Assembly: GCA_016124315.1 (NCBI GenBank)
Contig: WGNW01000062.1
Span: forward strand, 1 to 54,722
DNA length: 54,722 nucleotides
Source: Alphaproteobacteria bacterium
Lineage (GTDB): Bacteria > Pseudomonadota > Alphaproteobacteria > SMXS01
Direction of reading: 5' to 3'
The position numbers and the translations under genes are program-made. The notes beneath the pieces were generated by a model that saw only the letters and a list, made by a program, of their open reading frames with translations, did no database searches and was not told where the DNA came from. Positions 8,127 to 15,893 of this stretch are shown here, one piece after another. Position 1 is the first letter of the stretch, and each line of letters opens with the position of its first letter.

Positions 8127-8899
8127 TGCCGGTAGGAGGGGTAGAGATCGTCGGCCAGCCGCCTGATCGCGGCCCAAGCCAGGACGTTGAGGGGCGTCCT
8201 GAAGCCGGTGCGCGACTGCTCCTGCGCCTTGTCGCAGATCTCCCGCGACAGCAGGTTGAGGCGGCCGCCCGCCTGGGCGGCGATCTGGTATTCGCAGGCC
8301 CGCTGCAGCCCGTACATGCGACCGAAAGCCTCGCCGACGCTGCCGCCGACGGTCAGCAGGCCGTGGTTGCGCAGGATCATGCGGTTCCTTGCACCCAGGT
8401 CCGCCACGAGGCGCACCCGCTCGTCCATGTCGAGGGCGAGCCCCTCATAGTCGTGATAGGCCACGTCGTTGACCAGCGCGGCATTGGTCTGGCCGATGGG
8501 CAGCAGCCCGTCCGGCTGGGCCGAGACGCCGACGCCCGCCACCGTGTGCAGGTGCATGACGCAGCGCGCGTCGGGCCGGCTCTCGTGCACCACGCCGTGG
8601 ATGACGAAGGCGGCCGGATTGCACTCCCACTCGCTCTCCATCACCACGGTCCCTTCAAGGTCGACCTTGATGAGCGTCGAGGCGGTGACCTCGCGGAACA
8701 TCATGCCGAACGGGTTCAGCAGGAAGTGCTCGTCCGGACCGGGCACCCGGGCCGAGAAGTGGGTGAAGATCAGGTCGTCCCAGCCGTAATGGGCCGCGGC
8801 CCGGTAGGCCGCCGCCAGATCGAGCCGCACCGCCCATTCCTCGGGCGACACCCGGTCCTTCACGGACGCGGACGTCGCGGCGTGGAGTTTCGTCGCCAT
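8123..8899 (-). CDS. Class II aldolase/adducin family protein
   Basis: A 258-aa protein of the class II aldolase/adducin fold. The zinc-ligand histidines are visible in C-V-M-H-L-H-T-V-A-G and in I-L-R-N-H-G-L-L-T-V-G. Enzymes of this fold cleave or epimerise sugar phosphates (fuculose or ribulose phosphate aldolases), but many bacterial members near acyl-CoA ligases have unassigned roles. The downstream acyl-CoA ligase starts within its stop codon (GTGA), so both proteins are made together. GGGAG precedes the ATG at 8899. A role in degrading a hydroxy-acid or aldol-type substrate is inferred from the coupling. Confidence 0.88.
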   Translation of the reverse strand: MATKLHAATSASVKDRVSPEEWAVRLDLAAAYRAAAHYGWDDLIFTHFSARVPGPDEHFLLNPFGMMFREVTASTLIKVDLEGTVVMESEWECNPAAFVIHGVVHESRPDARCVMHLHTVAGVGVSAQPDGLLPIGQTNAALVNDVAYHDYEGLALDMDERVRLVADLGARNRMILRNHGLLTVGGSVGEAFGRMYGLQRACEYQIAAQAGGRLNLLSREICDKAQEQSRTGFRTPLNVLAWAAIRRLADDLYPSYRQ

Positions 8900-9035
8900 G
8901 GTTCGTCTCCCGTTCCAGCCCGCACCGGGCCTTTCCGTCCCTCGGCGAAGCGTAACGCAACCGGCGGGGCGGAGCCAGCGCGGCCCCGCCCCGCCAGAGA
9001 TGGCGGCGGCGACCTCCGAGACGGACGACCACGGC

Positions 9036-9359
9036 TCAGGCCGGCGGTGCGTACTGGTCGGTCTTGGCCCGCTGCATGGCCTCGATCGCCTCGGCAGGCG
9101 TCATCAGCACGGTGGTGCGCATCCTGCGCACGCCACCGGCCGCGTCGGCCGACAGCGAGATCGCCGCTGCGGCCTGGTTGTCGGGCAGCTCGGCCAGCAC
9201 CACCGCGTCGAAATCGCCGAAGCTGTAGAAGAAGTGGAGCATGCGGCCTCCCAGCGCCTCGCAGGTCTTGGCCAGCGCCGCCTCGCGATGCTGCGGATGA
9301 TCGACCAAATGCTTCGATCCCGCCTCGCTGTAGTCCGCCTGGATCAGATAGTACGGCAT
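9036..9359 (-). CDS. GYD domain-containing protein
   Basis: A 107-aa protein matching the GYD family: it starts M-P-Y-Y-L-I-Q-A-D-Y, and the family-naming region reads Y-S-F-G-D-F-D-A-V-V-L-A-E-L-P-D. These are small ferredoxin-like-fold proteins of unknown biochemical role, often beside metabolic genes. The ATG at 9359 has GGGGGAA just upstream. It lies on the same strand as the class II aldolase but is separated from it by 136 bases. The 278 bases upstream, before the divergent esterase, hold nothing else I can support. Confidence 0.85.
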   Translation of the reverse strand: MPYYLIQADYSEAGSKHLVDHPQHREAALAKTCEALGGRMLHFFYSFGDFDAVVLAELPDNQAAAAISLSADAAGGVRRMRTTVLMTPAEAIEAMQRAKTDQYAPPA

Positions 9360-9637
9360 GGTTCCCCCCGGATATGAGCGCCCGCGCGGCGCGCCCCCAC
9401 ACGGTATCCCCTTGCCGCGCGCCGCGCCATCGGCTCCGTGTGCGCGCAGCAGAGATTCGCAGCCCGTTCCGCCTCGGCTCCGCCGGCGATTTCCGGGCAG
9501 GCGGGAAAGGTTCCCGCAGGGCAGACGCCTGCGATCCCGTCACCGAGCCGGATGCCGGCCATGATAGCATCCGGCCGACGGAACGGACCGCCCCTCCGGG
9601 ACTTCCGACAGCATGGCGGCAAGGGATTCGGACGCGC

Positions 9638-10699
9638 ATGAAGCAGGGATACCGCAGGCTCCGCAGGGCGCTGCGGCAACTGGAAACCCGTCTCCGGCGT
9701 GCGGTCGGAAGGCCGTCGGCGCCGGCTCGCAAGAGCCCCGACCCGGCGAGGCGGCAATCCGGCCCCGGGCAGCCGGCGGCGGCCCGCACGCCGGCAGGCT
9801 TCACCGAAGACCGCTTCAGCTGCGCCCAGGGAGCGCTCGACTACCGGCTCTACGTGCCCGCCGGCGCGGCCGGCCGCCGGTTGCCGCTGCTGGTCGTGCT
9901 GCATGGCTGCACCCAGACGGCGGCAGACATCGCGGCGGGCACGGGAATGAACCGGCTGGCGGACGCCGAGGGCTTCATCGTGCTCTACCCGCAGCAGTCG
10001 GTCTCGGCCAACCTGGGCCGCTGCTGGAACTGGCACCGTCCGGGCAACCGCAAGCGGGGCGGCGGCGAGGCGGCCGTCGTCGCCGCCCTCACCCGGCACG
10101 TGGCCGCCACCTGCGGCGCCGACCGGGGACGGGTCTGGATCGCCGGCATCTCGGCCGGCGGCTCGGCCGCCGCCGTGGCCGCGTCCGCCTATCCGGAGCT
10201 CTACGCAGCGCTGGGCGTCCATTCCGCCATCGCGCCCGCCGGCATCCGCAGCATCGCCGGGGTGGTCGCCGCCATGCGCGGCGGCCCGGCGACCGCCGAA
10301 CCGGAGCGCGAGGCTGGCGCGCCGCCCCCCACCATCATCTTCCAGGGTGACGAGGACCGGGTGGTCCATCCCGCCAACGCCGGCGGCTTCCTGACGACGA
10401 TGGAACGCGCGCACGGCCCGCTGGCGCGCCATGTGGAGCATGGCCGCGCCGCCGGCGGCCGCGACTACATCCGCACCGCCTACCGGAATCCGGAAGGCGC
10501 CGTGGTGCTGGAGCACTGGAGCGTGCACGGCGGCGGCCACGCCTGGTCGGGCGGCAGTCCGGACGGCTCCCACACCGATCCGGCGGGTCCGGACGCCTCG
10601 CGCGAGATGCTGCGCTTCTTCCTCGCCCACGGCCGGCGGGCCGCCAGTCCTCGCCCGCGGTCCGCCGACAGCGAGGCACTGCGGCCGGCGGCCGGCTGA
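9638..10699 (+). CDS. PHB depolymerase-type esterase (alpha/beta hydrolase)
   Basis: A 353-aa serine hydrolase of the esterase_PHB family. The nucleophile is S172 in G-I-S-A-G-G, the acid is probably D238 or D240 in Q-G-D-E-D-R-V-V-H-P, and the base is H301 in G-G-G-H-A-W-S-G-G. The oxyanion region L-H-G-C-T-Q-T sits near residue 90. The first 50 residues are Arg/Pro-rich and basic with no signal peptide, so it is probably intracellular or exported by an unrecognised route. Family members hydrolyse polyhydroxyalkanoate or feruloyl/aryl esters; the actual substrate is unknown. The ATG at 9638 is the first in frame that precedes the conserved region. Confidence 0.87.
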   Translation: MKQGYRRLRRALRQLETRLRRAVGRPSAPARKSPDPARRQSGPGQPAAARTPAGFTEDRFSCAQGALDYRLYVPAGAAGRRLPLLVVLHGCTQTAADIAAGTGMNRLADAEGFIVLYPQQSVSANLGRCWNWHRPGNRKRGGGEAAVVAALTRHVAATCGADRGRVWIAGISAGGSAAAVAASAYPELYAALGVHSAIAPAGIRSIAGVVAAMRGGPATAEPEREAGAPPPTIIFQGDEDRVVHPANAGGFLTTMERAHGPLARHVEHGRAAGGRDYIRTAYRNPEGAVVLEHWSVHGGGHAWSGGSPDGSHTDPAGPDASREMLRFFLAHGRRAASPRPRSADSEALRPAAG

Positions 10700-10718
10700 C
10701 CAAGCCTGCCGGGACGAT

Positions 10719-11378
10719 CTAGGCAGCCCGCACCAGGGCCTCGAACAGGCCGTGCTGGCGGCCGCGGTAGATCAGGAACTCGGGATGCCACTGGACGCCG
10801 ATCAGCAGGCGCTCGCCCTCCCCTTCGATGGCCTGGACGATACCCGCGTCGTCGCGGGCGACGGGCCGCAGCCGCTCGCCAGGGCGGTCCACGGCCTGGT
10901 GGTGCAGGCTGTTCACCATCATCGTGTCGGCGCCGACGATGCCGTGCAGCCGCGACGACCGCTCGATCGTCACCCGTTTGCGCGGCAGCGCCGTGCGCAT
11001 CCGCGGGGCGGCGAACACCTCGTAGATGTCGGGGTACAGGCTGCCGCCGCGGAACACGTTGAGCATCTGGGCGCCGCGGCAGATGCCGAGCACCGGCAGG
11101 CGGCGCGCCTCGGCATGATCCAGCAGATCCAGTTCCATCCGGTCGCGGCGCGGGTCGACGCGCACGTCCGGCGCGATGCGGCCGTGGTAGATCTCGGCGC
11201 CGATGTCGTCGCCGCCGCCCAGCACCAGCGCGTCGAGCGACCGCCAGTCGGCGCCGGTCTCGGGGGTCAGCCGCACCGCCCGGCCGCCCGCCAGGCGGAT
11301 GGAGGCGCGGTTGAACCACCACATGATCCGGCCGCCCCGGGCCGAGGCGCTGACGCCGACGGCCGGCCGCGGCCTCAT
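10719..11378 (-). CDS. Class I glutamine amidotransferase-like hydrolase (peptidase C26 type)
   Basis: A 219-aa triad hydrolase like gamma-glutamyl-GABA hydrolase PuuD. The Cys nucleophile is in L-G-I-C-R-G-A-Q-M-L-N, and the His-x-Glu pair is in I-G-V-Q-W-H-P-E-F. G-G-G-D-D-I matches the N-terminal loop of C26 peptidases. The ATG at 11378 overlaps the stop of the amidoligase gene in ATGA, so the two are coupled. In such pairs the hydrolase is thought to cut or remodel gamma-glutamyl amide bonds made by the ligase (established genomic association; the function here is inferred). It converges on the esterase with 19 bases between. Confidence 0.87.
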   Translation of the reverse strand: MRPRPAVGVSASARGGRIMWWFNRASIRLAGGRAVRLTPETGADWRSLDALVLGGGDDIGAEIYHGRIAPDVRVDPRRDRMELDLLDHAEARRLPVLGICRGAQMLNVFRGGSLYPDIYEVFAAPRMRTALPRKRVTIERSSRLHGIVGADTMMVNSLHHQAVDRPGERLRPVARDDAGIVQAIEGEGERLLIGVQWHPEFLIYRGRQHGLFEALVRAA

Positions 11379-12349
11379 CGCTCGAGCAGCGCTGACGACG
11401 CGGCGGGCCAGTCGTCCCCGGCGCCGCGGAACCGGTGGGCGAACCAGTCGGCGACGGCCCAACCGAGCGCTTCGCGATCCTCGGCCAGCGCCTCGACGGC
11501 GACCCAGCGGTTCCATTCCAGCGCCAGGCCCCAGTCCGGGTCCTGCAGATCGCAATTGGGCAGGCGGTAGTGGAAGGTGGGGCGCGGCTTGACGCTGTCG
11601 CTGCGCACCGCGCGCGCCACGCGGTCCGGGTCTATCTCCGCGAACAGGGGCAGCATGTCGAGTTCCCGGTTCCGGCTCGGGTTGTGCTCCAGGTAGTCGT
11701 CCATCAGCCGGGGAAGCGACGGAGCGTACGCCGGGTCGAGCACCAGGCCGACGTAGGGCTCCGAGAATCGCTGGGCGAAGGCGAACACCCGACGCGTGGG
11801 ATCGATCCGCATGGCCGCGCGCAATCCTTCGGAGAGCAGCAGGTAGGCGCGCATCGCCGCCAGGATCCAGTCGGCGGACATGTCGGCCGCTTCCGGATTG
11901 AGCTGCAGCCCGAAGGCGTAGGCGATGCTCTCCCTCGTACCCTGGGCGCCGTGGCCCCGCAGTTCCTCGATCAGGTCGTCGAGCGCGCCGAGCCGGGACC
12001 ACGGTATGGGCGGACAGGAGATTTCGCAGGGCAGCACGGTCCGGGCCACGTCGCCCAGGGCACGGCGTGCGGCCTCCTCCAGCTTGTCGAACAGGCCGCC
12101 GTCCCCGTCGCCGCTGGCGTGGGTGGCCGAGGCGTCCAGCTCCACGGTGAAATCGCCCAGCGCCGTGTCCCGCACCAGGAAGCGGTGAGGATCGGTCTCG
12201 ACCACGCGGCCGCCATAGAGCGCGCAAACCAGCTCGGCGGCGCCCCGTTCCTCGATGCCGGTGAACTCGATCTCGACGCCGACGCGGCGCGGGGCGCCGC
12301 CGGCCGTCTCGGGGCGGGGCGGAGGGCGGTAGGAGGCTGGCCTGTCCAT
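11375..12349 (-). CDS. Putative amidoligase enzyme (glutamine synthetase-like, Amidoligase_2)
   Basis: A 324-aa protein with the GS-like amidoligase signature R-R-V-G-V-E-I-E-F-T-G near the N-terminus, later V-E-L-D-A-S, and E-I-S-C-P-P-I-P-W. A late T-F-H-Y-R-L-P-N-C block follows. These enzymes are predicted to form peptide-like amide bonds between a carboxylate and an amine using ATP. The gene is coupled by ATGA to a C26-type amidotransferase, a known context for this family. The ATG at 12349 is chosen; a GTG at 12391 in frame is an alternative. The product is unknown; a peptide-modified metabolite or cell-wall component is possible. Confidence 0.8.
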   Translation of the reverse strand: MDRPASYRPPPRPETAGGAPRRVGVEIEFTGIEERGAAELVCALYGGRVVETDPHRFLVRDTALGDFTVELDASATHASGDGDGGLFDKLEEAARRALGDVARTVLPCEISCPPIPWSRLGALDDLIEELRGHGAQGTRESIAYAFGLQLNPEAADMSADWILAAMRAYLLLSEGLRAAMRIDPTRRVFAFAQRFSEPYVGLVLDPAYAPSLPRLMDDYLEHNPSRNRELDMLPLFAEIDPDRVARAVRSDSVKPRPTFHYRLPNCDLQDPDWGLALEWNRWVAVEALAEDREALGWAVADWFAHRFRGAGDDWPAASSALLER

Positions 12350-12422
12350 GCCCAGCCAACGTGCGCCCGGGAAGCGGGTTCCCGGTCGCACGGACCGGAC
12401 GCCGGTCGATCGATGAGAGGTG

Positions 12423-12887
12423 TCAGCCCTTGTCGCGGCACTTCATCATGCGCAGCGGCGTGTAGACCATGACGGTCTTGCCGTCCTGGTTGACCACCGT
12501 GTTGCGGGTCCGCACCAACGCCCGGTCGGGCCGCTTGCTGGTGCGCCGGGCCTCGATGACCTCGCATTCCACGTAGAGCGTGTCGCCCGCGAACACCGGC
12601 CCCTTGATGTCCAGCTCCATGCCGAGGAAGGCGACGCCGGTCTCCTGGATGGAGGCGCTCATCACCAGACCCTCGGCGACGGCGAAGACCAGCGCGCCCG
12701 GCACAAGCCGGCCGTCGAAATCCGTGTGGTTCGCCAGATAGTCGAGGTTGGTGAACAGCACCTCGGTGATGCCCGTGGCGCCGAGGAAGTTGGCGATGTC
12801 CGCCTCGGTGACCGACCGCCCGAGCGTGCGGAACTGCCGCCCCTCGGGCATATCCTCGAAAAAGAAGCCGAGTCCGATGGTTTCCAT
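12423..12887 (-). CDS. MaoC-like (R)-hydratase
   Basis: A 154-aa hot-dog fold protein of the MaoC dehydratase family. It shows the typical opening G-F-F-F-E-D-M-P-E-G, the hydratase block D-I-A-N-F-L-G-A-T-G with L-V-P-G-A-L further on, and I-K-G-P-V-F-A-G-D-T-L-Y-V-E-C-E-V near the C-terminal half. Such enzymes hydrate enoyl-CoA to (R)-3-hydroxyacyl-CoA or act on mesaconyl-type acids. GGGAG precedes the ATG at 12887. It fits with the acyl-CoA ligase of this window as part of acyl-CoA metabolism (inference). Confidence 0.87.
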   Translation of the reverse strand: METIGLGFFFEDMPEGRQFRTLGRSVTEADIANFLGATGITEVLFTNLDYLANHTDFDGRLVPGALVFAVAEGLVMSASIQETGVAFLGMELDIKGPVFAGDTLYVECEVIEARRTSKRPDRALVRTRNTVVNQDGKTVMVYTPLRMMKCRDKG

Positions 12888-13000
12888 GCGCCTGTCTCCC
12901 TGTGGTTTGCCGGCCGGACACTAACCAGCACGCCCGGAGAAAGGAAGCGGCTTGCGCGACGGACGCGCTGCCCGCCCCGGAAAGCCTCCGCCCTATGAAA

Positions 13001-13501
13001 TCAGTAGCGAATCTGCCGGTAGGGCGGGGACTGCCGAAACTGGATGCCCGACGGGGTCGCCTCAAAGATTCCGTAGTCGTGCATGTCGGCCTTGCGCCCG
13101 CACCGATCTTCGTGGGGGCACGGAATCGGATCAAGCGCCACGGTTACCCAGCCTGGATACTTGTTGAAAGCGCCTGTCACATAGTCGGTGATCCCCGGAA
13201 CGACCGCCCACATTCCTTGGATGGCATAGTGGCTTGGGTCGGAGATCACCGTAACGGTCTTCGGATGATAGCCCTCCGCCCGGCACGTGACCTTGAGCTT
13301 GGTGGCACTCTTGCTGACATAGGTGACGTTGACCGAACCGGAGGTCGACGCCACCAGTTCGCCCTTCTGCCAGACATCGCAGACAGCTGTTTCCGGTTCG
13401 GTGTAGATCGGCAGGGGTTGGGCGGACTCCTCGACGATGGACGCACATCCGGAGAGGCAGGCCCCGAGCCCCATCAGTAAAAAAAGCGTAGTCCTAATCA
13501 T
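13001..13501 (-). CDS. Outer-envelope lipoprotein, unknown function
   Basis: A 166-aa protein with a lipoprotein signal: a hydrophobic start followed by L-S-G-C at residues 16-19, so the mature protein begins at C19. The mature part has a PEGA-like look: Y-T-E-P-E-T-A-V-C-D-V, then S-G-S-V-N-V-T-Y-V, and V-T-C-R-A-E-G-Y. I-T-D-Y-V-T-G-A-F-N-K-Y-P resembles the small-molecule-like lipoproteins that carry a D-x-x-T-G-A-x-x-x-Y-P stretch. C, P and H residues cluster near the end (P-C-P-H-E-D-R-C-G). Base composition is lower in GC than in neighbouring genes (about 60% in the part counted), a weak sign of different origin. No specific role can be given. Confidence 0.7.
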   Translation of the reverse strand: MIRTTLFLLMGLGACLSGCASIVEESAQPLPIYTEPETAVCDVWQKGELVASTSGSVNVTYVSKSATKLKVTCRAEGYHPKTVTVISDPSHYAIQGMWAVVPGITDYVTGAFNKYPGWVTVALDPIPCPHEDRCGRKADMHDYGIFEATPSGIQFRQSPPYRQIRY

Positions 13502-13698
13502 CTGTTACCCCCAAAACAGTCCTGATAACCTGTTAAGGAACATAAAGACATGCGCGGCTCGGCCGGCCAAATGTTTTAAATTGCTGAAAAATTGAACCGT
13601 TCCACCGCTGACCGAGCGGCAGCGCCGCCTGCAACCCGCATGGGAACCGCCGCGCCCGATGTGGTAGGGTACGGCGTCCTTTGGAGGAGACCGCAACC

Positions 13699-14304
13699 GT
13701 GATCCGCAACGCCATCAAGACAAGCCGGGGCGTGGTCCTGGCGCTGGCGCTCGCCGTCGGCCTGACCGCCTGCGGCGTCAACAACGTGCCCACCTACGAC
13801 GAGCAGGTGAAGGCCGCCTGGAGCGAGGTGCAGAACCAGTACCAGCGGCGCGCCGACCTGGTGCCCAACCTGGTGGAGACGGTGAGAGGCTACGCCAACC
13901 AGGAGCGCCAGACGCTGACCCAGGTGATCGAGGCGCGCGCCAAGGCGACGCAGATGCAGGTGCCCGCCAACATCACCGAGAACCCGGAGGCGTTCCAGCG
14001 CTACCAGCAGAACCAGCAGCAGCTCACCAGCGCGCTGTCGCGGCTGATGGTGGTGGTGGAGCGTTATCCCGACCTAAAGTCGAACCAGAACTTCCTGGCC
14101 CTGCAGTCGCAGCTGGAGGGCACCGAGAACCGCATCGCCGTCGCCCGGCGCGACTACATCCAGGCGGTGCAGAAGTACAATACGGAGCTGCGGACCATTC
14201 CCGGCCGCTGGATCGCCGGCATCCTCTATCCGGACGCCAAGGTGAAACAGACCTTCACCGCCAACGAGGAGGCGCAGTCGGCGCCGAAGGTGAACTTCCA
14301 GTGA
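13699..14304 (+). CDS. lemA: LemA family lipoprotein
   Basis: A 201-aa protein. The N-terminus is a lipoprotein signal ending in V-G-L-T-A-C. The LemA core follows: A-A-W-S-E-V-Q-N-Q-Y-Q-R-R-A-D-L-V-P-N-L-V-E-T-V, then a long helical region, and N-x-x-L-R-T-I-P-G-R near the end. The GTG at 13699 is chosen because GGAGGA at 13683-13688 lies at a normal distance before it; a TTG at 13681 would place the start inside that Shine-Dalgarno. LemA proteins are membrane-anchored helical proteins usually found with TPM-domain genes, as here. Their biochemical role is unknown. Confidence 0.93.
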   Translation: MIRNAIKTSRGVVLALALAVGLTACGVNNVPTYDEQVKAAWSEVQNQYQRRADLVPNLVETVRGYANQERQTLTQVIEARAKATQMQVPANITENPEAFQRYQQNQQQLTSALSRLMVVVERYPDLKSNQNFLALQSQLEGTENRIAVARRDYIQAVQKYNTELRTIPGRWIAGILYPDAKVKQTFTANEEAQSAPKVNFQ

Positions 14305-15086
14305 TGGCGCGCGTCCGGCCCATGGTCCGGCATTGGCCGGTCGCGGCGGCGGCACTGGCGCTGCTGCTGGTCTGCCTCGTCGGCACGGCGTCGGCGGTCG
14401 ACCTCAAGTTCCCAGCCCTCACCGGCCGCGTGGTGGACAACGCCGGCATCCTGAAGGCGAGGACGGAGCAGACCCTGACCGGCTGGCTGAAGAGCTTCGA
14501 GCAGCAGACCGGCAAGCAGGTCGTCGTCGCCACGGTGAAGGACCTGCAGGGCGTGGCCATCGAGGACTACGGCTACCAGCTCGGCCGGCAATGGGGCATC
14601 GGCGAGAAGGGCAAGAACACCGGCGCCATCCTGCTGATCGCCCCCAACCAGCGGGAGGTGCGCATCGAGGTGGGGTACGGCCTGGAGGGCGACCTGACGG
14701 ACGCGCTGAGCCGCACCATCATCGAGCAGCAGATCGTGCCCGCCTTCAAGCAGGGCGACTACGACGCAGGCGTGCTGAACGGCACCGCCGCCATCCTCAA
14801 GACGCTGGGGTGGACCGGACACGTGGTCCCCGTCACGCCGCGGCAGCGCCAGGGCTCGCCCGATCTGGGGGCGCTCGGCTTCTTCGGCTTCATCTTCATC
14901 TTCCTGATCCTGCGCGGCCTGTTCGTCCGCCGCCGGCCGGGCATCTGGGGACGCCGGTCGCGGGGCGGTCCCTGGGGCTATTGGGGCGGCGGCTGGGGCG
15001 GCGGATCCGGCGGATCGTTCGGCGGCGGCGGCTTCTCGGGCGGCGGCGGATCCTTCGGTGGCGGCGGCGCAACGGGGCGGTGGTAG
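14304..15086 (+). CDS. TPM domain protein, YgcG family
   Basis: A 260-aa protein with a signal peptide (cleavage near A-S-A), a TPM domain at about residues 35-160, one transmembrane segment (G-F-F-G-F-I-F-I-F-L-I-L), and a glycine-rich tail of G-G-G and G-G-F runs ending in G-R-W. TPM motifs visible are V-V-D-N-A-G-I-L, G-I-G-E-K-G-K-N-T-G-A-I-L-L-I-A and R-I-E-V-G-Y-G-L-E-G. The start ATG overlaps the lemA stop (TGATG). The domain faces the periplasm. LemA-TPM pairs recur in many bacteria and are linked to envelope stress or photosystem repair in some groups; the role here is unknown. Confidence 0.9.
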   Translation: MARVRPMVRHWPVAAAALALLLVCLVGTASAVDLKFPALTGRVVDNAGILKARTEQTLTGWLKSFEQQTGKQVVVATVKDLQGVAIEDYGYQLGRQWGIGEKGKNTGAILLIAPNQREVRIEVGYGLEGDLTDALSRTIIEQQIVPAFKQGDYDAGVLNGTAAILKTLGWTGHVVPVTPRQRQGSPDLGALGFFGFIFIFLILRGLFVRRRPGIWGRRSRGGPWGYWGGGWGGGSGGSFGGGGFSGGGGSFGGGGATGRW

Positions 15087-15089
15087 GCG

Positions 15090-15704
15090 ATGAAGCTATC
15101 GGAGCAGGAGAACGCCCAGATCGAGGCGGCGGTGGCGCAGGCGGAGCGCCGGACCAGTGCGGAATTCGCCCTCGTCCTCGCCCAGGCCGCCGACGGGTAT
15201 GAAGCCTATCCGACCCTTTGGGCCGCGCTGGCGGCGCTGACCGTGGGCGGCGTGACGGCGGCGCTGCTGCCTTGGGTCACCGCGGGCGGCATGTTCGCCG
15301 CCGAGGCCGTCGCCTTCGCCGTGGCAGGCCTCATCCTCTATCTTCCCGCCGTGCGTCATCGGCTCGCGCCCGGCTCGGTGCGCCGCGAGGAGGCCGAGAA
15401 GCTCGCCAGGCTCCAGTTCGGCGCCCTGGTCCAGCAACGCACCGAGGCGCGGGTGGGCGTGCTGCTGTTCGTCTCCCTCGCCGAGCGCTACATCGAGATC
15501 GTCGTCGACCAGGGCATCGCTGAGCGCATCCCCCAATCGGCCTGGGCCGAGATCGTCGACAGCTTCTCGGCGCGGCTGCGCGCGAGCCGGCTCGCCGACG
15601 GCTTCGTCGAGGCCATCGAGCGCTGCGCCTCACTGCTGGAGCGCGAGTTTCCCGCCGGGCCGGACGACCGCAACGAACTGCCGGACCAGATCACCCTCCT
15701 TTGA
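15090..15704 (+). CDS. TPM domain membrane protein
   Basis: A 204-aa protein with a short cytosolic or periplasmic N-part (Q-A-E-R-R-T-S-A-E-F-A-L-V-L), two hydrophobic helices around residues 45-85, and a C-terminal TPM-like half with G-V-L-L-F-V-S-L-A-E-R-Y-I-E-I-V-V-D-Q-G-I. It starts 3 bases after the preceding TPM gene and completes a lemA-TPM-TPM operon. Function is unknown beyond its family. Confidence 0.85.
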   Translation: MKLSEQENAQIEAAVAQAERRTSAEFALVLAQAADGYEAYPTLWAALAALTVGGVTAALLPWVTAGGMFAAEAVAFAVAGLILYLPAVRHRLAPGSVRREEAEKLARLQFGALVQQRTEARVGVLLFVSLAERYIEIVVDQGIAERIPQSAWAEIVDSFSARLRASRLADGFVEAIERCASLLEREFPAGPDDRNELPDQITLL

Positions 15705-15709
15705 GCGAC

Positions 15710-15734
15710 GCCGGCGACGGAGCCGCTCGCCGGC
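15710..15734 (+). terminator. Stem-loop after the lemA operon (weak terminator candidate)
   Basis: A perfect 8-base stem, GCCGGCGA (15710-15717) with TCGCCGGC (15727-15734), and a 9-base loop lie 5 bases after the last TPM stop. No T run follows, so intrinsic termination is uncertain. Confidence 0.35.
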
Positions 15735-15893
15735 CTCGGCAGCCTATACACCCGAAACGGGACTCATTATCCTGAGCCCCGGGAAGGCGGTCGATCCCGC
15801 AGGGTCTAGCCATGGGGAGTCGGCAGGGCGGCACGTGTTGTTCGCGTGCCGGGACCGTCCTTCACGAGGGCCGGAAGCAGGAGGAGTTTCGCG

